Assembly (NCBI GenBank): GCA_029882335.1
Contig: JAOUKW010000128.1
Coordinates: 1 to 10,195, forward strand
Length of the DNA: 10,195 nt
Reading direction: 5' to 3'
DNA from: Candidatus Heimdallarchaeota archaeon
Lineage (GTDB): Archaea; Asgardarchaeota; Heimdallarchaeia; Heimdallarchaeales; Kariarchaeaceae
In this document: positions 6,217-10,195 of the stretch, piece after piece
Numbering within the stretch: the first letter of the stretch is position 1
Layout: each line of letters opens with the position of its first letter
The notes under the pieces: generated by a model
The model's database searches: none
What the model was told of the DNA's origin: nothing
What the model saw: the letters and a program-made list of their open reading frames with translations, nothing else
Program-made: the position numbers and the translations under genes

Positions 6217-8505
6217 ATGGTTGAACAATTCAATCTAATAAATTCGGAAAAAGTACCTAAATGTTTGTTCCATGGTAGGATAAATGAGTTGAAGTCAACC
6301 TCAATTGTCGAAATACTTGGAGAAAAAATAAAAATTTCCATAAATCAAATTTTTCAGGATAATTATCTCCCAAAACAAATGATATTCATAATTTCCCATG
6401 ATTATGAAGGGGAGGTAATAATCAAAAAGGGTATTTACGATATAATTTACTTCAAGTTTGGAGTTAATCTATTAACATTAACCAAAGAAAGAAAAATAAA
6501 TCCCATCTTTACTGAATTTCAAAAAATAGTTGATATATTTGTAAATAAAAGATATTTGGATGTTATTATTTTTATTAATGAATTACTGGAAAATGATGAT
6601 ATCAATTTATCCAATATGGATATTTTCAGATTATTCTGTTTACAATCCCATTCTTTTTTAAAAGCAGGATTAACAAATAAAGCTAAATATAGTCTTACAC
6701 AGGCTAGAAGCCAATTAATAAATATTGATGGATCATTTTTAAAATTGGATGGAAAAGATAATTTTTCATTTAATAATCCTTATTCTAACTATATATTTTT
6801 TGACTATGGATATTTATCAGGAGATCTTGCTTATCTTTTATTTTTAGAGATTATTTATGGAATTCAGACAAATGTGCGTTCGAGTGAACTCATTGAAAAA
6901 ATCAATGAAGGTATGGCTTATACAGAAGAAAAAAATTATACCTTTTTCCAAGAGTTTAGTTTTCTCAAACTTTTAGTTCAAAATAATGGAATATCTAAAT
7001 CTGAATTAGAGGAATTTCAAAAATTTTTTAGTGAAAATACTAACATATTTTTCAAACTATTAATTCAGGGTTCTTTGAAGAAAGAAGAAATATTTCTAAA
7101 TAATGGTTTAAATTCTGATATAAAAGAGGATCTAAAAAGTATGATAAATGAATTTAATACTTCAGGTATCATTTCAAAACGATTATACTCAGAAAAAACA
7201 ACTAAAAGAATTATATCATTTAATGTAATTACTAATTTTGTTGAATCAATAATAAATGACACAATGGGAAGAACAATTGAAGATCAAGTGTATAGTGTGT
7301 TAATAAGTCAAAATTTGAAGGAATTAAATGAGTATGACTTAAGCATTGTGAAAAAAATACTGTTTCTGGGAAATATCGCGAGAGATCATTATTATATGGG
7401 TGAATTAGACACCAGTCTTACAATATTTCGCAATCTTGAGAGATTTATAAAGCAAGAATCCTTCCATATACAGGAGAATTTAATGAGAGAAAAATTAATT
7501 TTTGATTGTGAATTTATTTATGCAAATGAAGAAATTGAGAGATATTCAAGAAGGATAATCGATTTGGGATTGGTATATTTATTCATTGGAAAGATTTACT
7601 TTAATCAAAATTATTTAGATGAATCCCTTTATTACCTAAATTTAAGCCAAATTGAAAATCTCAATAATAAGAAAAGAGATTATGCTACTGCTTATTTTTT
7701 CAAGGGTGATATCGAATTTAATAAGGGAAATTATAATTATGCAAAAGACTTTTTCCTAATATCATTAAATTATCTTAAAACATTCGGAACTATTAATGAT
7801 ATTATATCGAATAATATAGCCTTGGCTAATGTACTACTCAGAAATAAAGAATTTTATCAAGCAGAGTTATATTATCAATTAGCACTGAAGGAGGCAAAGG
7901 TTTTAAATTTAAAAGAATTTATTTTACTTTCTCAAGTTAAATTAGCTGAGATTATGATGAATCAAGAAAACTATCATAAATCAATTCAATTTTTAAATAG
8001 AAGCATAGAGTATTCATCAGGTTTGAATAATAATTTATTTTCTGCAATTATATTATTCAAATTGTATTTTATATATCATAAAATCGGATTGCCTCAAGAT
8101 ATTTATAAATTCAACCATATGCTCAAACAATTAAATCAAACAAAAAATAACACAATCAATGCCATTTATTTAATATGTTTTATTCATAACGAAATTACAC
8201 AAGAAAGAAAAACCTCAATTGAAATGATAACGAAGTTATCTAATCTATTGATTAAAAGAGATGTACCTGATGAAATTAAGTATTTTGGATACATTGTATG
8301 TATCATAAGTTTTGATAATATTTCGGATATACTTGATTTGCAAAGAAATTTCAAAGATACATTAGTTGGAATTGAAAATAAATGGATAAAATTGGATTTA
8401 ATGAAACTAAATGAAATTATAAAAAATAATATGGAAAAGGATGTGATAAAAGATTTATTACATAATAAACTATCACACAATATATTAATTATTAATGAAT
8501 TATGA
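6217..8505 (+). CDS. Large TPR-repeat protein with unrecognised N-terminal domain
   Basis: A 762-residue protein without signal peptide or transmembrane segments. At least four consecutive tetratricopeptide-like repeats can be read: about 447-480 (LGLVYLFIGKIYFNQNYLDE), 489-522 (AYFFKGDIEFNKGNYNYAKD), 530-563 (ALANVLLRNKEFYQAELYYQ) and 570-603 (VKLAEIMMNQENYHKSIQFL). A likely further one lies at 378-412. The long helical stretch at 100-375 may hold degenerate repeats. TPR superhelices bind other proteins. Residues 1-95 form a strand-rich region (HGRINELKSTSIVEILGEKI, then IIFIISHDYEGEVIIKKG-like strands) that I do not recognise; it might be an effector-sensing or adaptor domain. No enzymatic motif is seen, and residues 640-762 look helical. 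Adjacency to the hybrid kinase suggests a signalling role but nothing more direct supports it. The start ATG is fixed by the TATA box. Confidence 0.8.
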   Translation: MVEQFNLINSEKVPKCLFHGRINELKSTSIVEILGEKIKISINQIFQDNYLPKQMIFIISHDYEGEVIIKKGIYDIIYFKFGVNLLTLTKERKINPIFTEFQKIVDIFVNKRYLDVIIFINELLENDDINLSNMDIFRLFCLQSHSFLKAGLTNKAKYSLTQARSQLINIDGSFLKLDGKDNFSFNNPYSNYIFFDYGYLSGDLAYLLFLEIIYGIQTNVRSSELIEKINEGMAYTEEKNYTFFQEFSFLKLLVQNNGISKSELEEFQKFFSENTNIFFKLLIQGSLKKEEIFLNNGLNSDIKEDLKSMINEFNTSGIISKRLYSEKTTKRIISFNVITNFVESIINDTMGRTIEDQVYSVLISQNLKELNEYDLSIVKKILFLGNIARDHYYMGELDTSLTIFRNLERFIKQESFHIQENLMREKLIFDCEFIYANEEIERYSRRIIDLGLVYLFIGKIYFNQNYLDESLYYLNLSQIENLNNKKRDYATAYFFKGDIEFNKGNYNYAKDFFLISLNYLKTFGTINDIISNNIALANVLLRNKEFYQAELYYQLALKEAKVLNLKEFILLSQVKLAEIMMNQENYHKSIQFLNRSIEYSSGLNNNLFSAIILFKLYFIYHKIGLPQDIYKFNHMLKQLNQTKNNTINAIYLICFIHNEITQERKTSIEMITKLSNLLIKRDVPDEIKYFGYIVCIISFDNISDILDLQRNFKDTLVGIENKWIKLDLMKLNEIIKNNMEKDVIKDLLHNKLSHNILIINEL

Positions 8506-8573
8506 TAGACAAGGATATGGATTTCCATTGCTAGATATACATATTCCAGAGGTAGTCTGTGATAGCAATAATA

Positions 8574-8595
8574 ATGATAGAGTAAATCCTATCAT
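8574..8595. repeat. Perfect inverted repeat, 7 bp arms, 8-nt loop
   Basis: ATGATAG (8574-8580) is the exact reverse complement of CTATCAT (8589-8595). It may be a 3' stem-loop of the TPR mRNA or a dimeric protein-binding site. No T-run follows directly. Confidence 0.45.
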
Positions 8596-8820
8596 CAATA
8601 GTCGATTCGCATTTTGATATAGTAAATTCGATATGAATTTTGTCATGTAAACATATAATCCATTAAATATTTAAACTCATAAAAACAATAATAAATCCTG
8701 ATGAAATAGGTTTTAAACAATTAATTTCGTTGGTATGACAAAAACATCAAGGTTATTTATATTGTAAAATTTTTATGGAGTAATTATTTGTAATTTCAAT
8801 ATTCTTTACCCACTTGCCTT

Positions 8821-8828
8821 TTTATAAT
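8821..8828 (+). promoter_or_regulatory. TATA box of the methyltransferase gene
   Basis: TTTATAAT is centred about 42 bp before ATG 8867, predicting a transcript start near 8851. The short leader then contains AAGGT (8854-8858), a weak Shine-Dalgarno match 8 bp from that ATG. This favours ATG 8867 over the in-frame TTG at 8858. Confidence 0.45.
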
Positions 8829-8866
8829 AAAACCACCATTTCAATTGTAACTTAAGGTTGAAAATA

Positions 8867-9952
8867 ATGATCCTTCAGGATAATAATGTTGAAAGTAAGG
8901 AAATAAAAAACATTTATGAGCATAATTACATTAACCAAATTTGGAAAGGTAAAATTAATCTAAATGATGGTGAATTTCATAATCATTCTTTATTTATTTG
9001 TTATTTATGTTTAGAGCACCTTATCCTGTGTGATGATAACTGTGAGACAAATCAAGTTCAAACTTGTAAAAATTATGTTCAAAAAGCAATCATTGAATCA
9101 ATTCAAATATTTTATAGTACTTCATTTCCTCGATCTTGTAAATGCACTCAAAATAGGATATCTTGCGAAACTGAAGATATCTGGTTACAAAAACAATTAG
9201 GGATTGTGTTTTTTAATTATTCTAAAAATGATATTCAACCAAGAAAACTACATCCTGCTGTTTTTCCAATTGATTTACCAAAATACTTCATTAGTTTACT
9301 TACACATGAAAATGATGTGATTCTTGATCCTTTTGGTGGAACTGGTACCACTGCTTTAGCAGCCTTACTACTAAATAGAATACCAATTTCAATTGATTTA
9401 TCACAAAATTATTCTGATTTTGCACTTGAAAGAATAAAAAAACATAAATTCACAAATAAATTTCTCATATTAAATGGAAATACTCACGATATCTCCAAAT
9501 TATTGCATAATGAGTCTATCAATCTAATTTTGACCAGTCCACCATATGCAAACTTACTTAATAAAGAAATTACTCACAGATCAAGAATAAACAGAAATAG
9601 AGATATCACACCAAGACAATATTCACAAGATGAAGCCGATCTTGGTATTTTGGATTTGGATACATATTTATCTAATGTACATGCATTATTTACTACACTA
9701 TATGAGAAATTAAAGAATAATGGTCATGTAATTATTAATGTATGTAATGATATTTATGATAAATCAACTGGAAAAACTTATCAATTTCCTTCAAAGATAA
9801 TTACAATTATGGAAGAAATCGGATTTATCTATAAAAATAAAATTATTTGGGATAGGACAAAATTTTACTCCAATGCCCATATATTTGGGTATCCTTCAAA
9901 TTTCATGATTTTTTCCGGTTCTTATGAATATATCTTGCATTTCACAAAATAA
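8867..9952 (+). CDS. Site-specific DNA methyltransferase (amino type, N4-cytosine or N6-adenine) with Cys-rich N-terminus
   Basis: A 361-residue Rossmann-fold methyltransferase that would use S-adenosylmethionine. Numbering is from ATG 8867. The block HPAVFPIDLPKYFI (129-142, motif X-like) is followed by motif I DPFGGTGTT (154-162), the acidic end of strand 2 in ISIDLS, and the catalytic motif IV TSPPY (223-227). TSPPY is typical of amino methyltransferases acting on DNA, often N4-cytosine. The order X, I, IV differs from the beta class (IV before X and I), although the motif wording is beta-like, so the protein appears circularly permuted. The N-terminal 100 residues carry eight cysteines (45, 48, 55, 59, 67, 91, 93, 100) that could bind zinc. 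The recognition sequence is unknown, and no recognisable restriction enzyme is in the window. RNA methyltransferase activity is a less likely alternative. The neighbours do not inform function. Confidence 0.85.
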   Translation: MILQDNNVESKEIKNIYEHNYINQIWKGKINLNDGEFHNHSLFICYLCLEHLILCDDNCETNQVQTCKNYVQKAIIESIQIFYSTSFPRSCKCTQNRISCETEDIWLQKQLGIVFFNYSKNDIQPRKLHPAVFPIDLPKYFISLLTHENDVILDPFGGTGTTALAALLLNRIPISIDLSQNYSDFALERIKKHKFTNKFLILNGNTHDISKLLHNESINLILTSPPYANLLNKEITHRSRINRNRDITPRQYSQDEADLGILDLDTYLSNVHALFTTLYEKLKNNGHVIINVCNDIYDKSTGKTYQFPSKIITIMEEIGFIYKNKIIWDRTKFYSNAHIFGYPSNFMIFSGSYEYILHFTK

Positions 9953-10010
9953 ATTAAATTTTACAAAATTAAGGTCTAGTACTAGATAAATTCAATGAAT
10001 ATCCCCAAAA

Positions 10011-10017
10011 TTTAAAT
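10011..10017 (+). promoter_or_regulatory. Possible TATA box of the last gene
   Basis: TTTAAAT is centred 26 bp before the ATG at 10040, preceded by CCCCAAAA, which could serve as a BRE. The spacing matches the other leaderless promoters here. Confidence 0.45.
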
Positions 10018-10039
10018 CTAATGCAAATTTAAAGCATAT

Positions 10040-10195
10040 ATGTCAAAATCTGCTGTACAAAAAATTTATAATGATTTACTTGGAAATGTTGGAAAGGGAC
10101 CGATAATTTCAGGAGAAGAATACCAGTTATTAATGAATAATCTACATTTATTATCATCGAGTGAGATTATTCACTTCCAAGCAAAAGTTGTTGAA
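10040..10195 (+). CDS. Start of an unrecognised gene, cut by the window end
   Basis: An open frame of 52 codons from ATG 10040 to the last base, beginning MSKSAVQKIYNDLLGNVGKG and continuing with a helix-like, protein-typical composition (EEYQLLMNNLHLL). I do not recognise the family. A TATA-like box at the expected distance supports the start. It follows the methyltransferase by 87 bp in the same direction, so a restriction-modification partner is one possibility among many; nothing in these 52 residues shows a nuclease motif. Confidence 0.6.
   Translation, partial: MSKSAVQKIYNDLLGNVGKGPIISGEEYQLLMNNLHLLSSSEIIHFQAKVVE

Larger units (their letters stand above)
8506..8857. other. Intergenic region between TPR and methyltransferase genes
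   Basis: These roughly 350 bp hold no convincing gene in either direction. They contain a perfect inverted repeat 69 bp after the TPR stop (8574-8595) and, at the right end, the TATA box of the methyltransferase gene. The rest is featureless AT-rich sequence. Confidence 0.6.

Noticed and set aside
6144..6341. Minus-strand 65-codon frame across the start of the TPR gene
   Set aside because: It overlaps the TATA box and 5' end of a well-supported gene and shows no family features.
7065..8528. Minus-strand frames inside the TPR gene
   Set aside because: Hydrophobic-looking translations arise because the opposite strand is rich in AAT/AAA codons; no independent start signals.

Overview
This is a very AT-rich window with a fairly loosely packed gene layout. 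It most likely comes from an archaeon, and an Asgard-type lineage (Heimdallarchaeia-like) is plausible but not proven. Supporting points are: a roadblock/LC7-like protein; a soluble PAS/GAF hybrid histidine kinase; a DUF165-family queuosine/archaeosine-precursor transporter; and archaeal TATA-type boxes centred about 26-29 bp ahead of several start codons, which implies leaderless mRNAs. No rRNA, tRNA or CRISPR array was found.

Layout. 1-857 (+): the 3' part of a tandem GNAT acetyltransferase gene whose start probably lies before the window. 861-1415 (-): a roadblock/LC7-like protein, convergent with the GNAT gene with 3 bp between the stop codons. 1416-2609: a 1.2 kb stretch without an intact gene. 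It holds an extremely AT-rich part, then a GC-rich, hairpin-rich block (about 1807-2016) that looks like a structured RNA or a mobile-element remnant, then a decayed minus-strand gene (2028-2414, two in-frame stops), and a second coding-like minus-strand scrap (2499-2627). 2610-3371 (+): a membrane transporter of the YhhQ/QPT (DUF165) family. 3465-5882 (+): a hybrid histidine kinase (PAS-PAS-GAF-HisKA-HATPase-REC). 6217-8505 (+): a large TPR-repeat protein with an unrecognised N-terminal domain. 8867-9952 (+): an amino-type (N4-cytosine/N6-adenine) DNA methyltransferase with a Cys-rich N-terminus. 10040-10195 (+): the beginning of an unrecognised gene that runs off the window.

How the genes work together. 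From the transporter onward all intact genes are on the plus strand, but the gaps are large (82-350 bp) and several genes have their own TATA-like box, so these are probably single-gene units rather than one operon. The kinase and the TPR protein could form a signalling pair, but only adjacency suggests this. The methyltransferase has no recognisable restriction partner in the window; the truncated last gene is the only adjacent candidate. The most unusual part is 1800-2630, where a GC-rich structured block abuts remnants of small genes, consistent with an old insertion scar.
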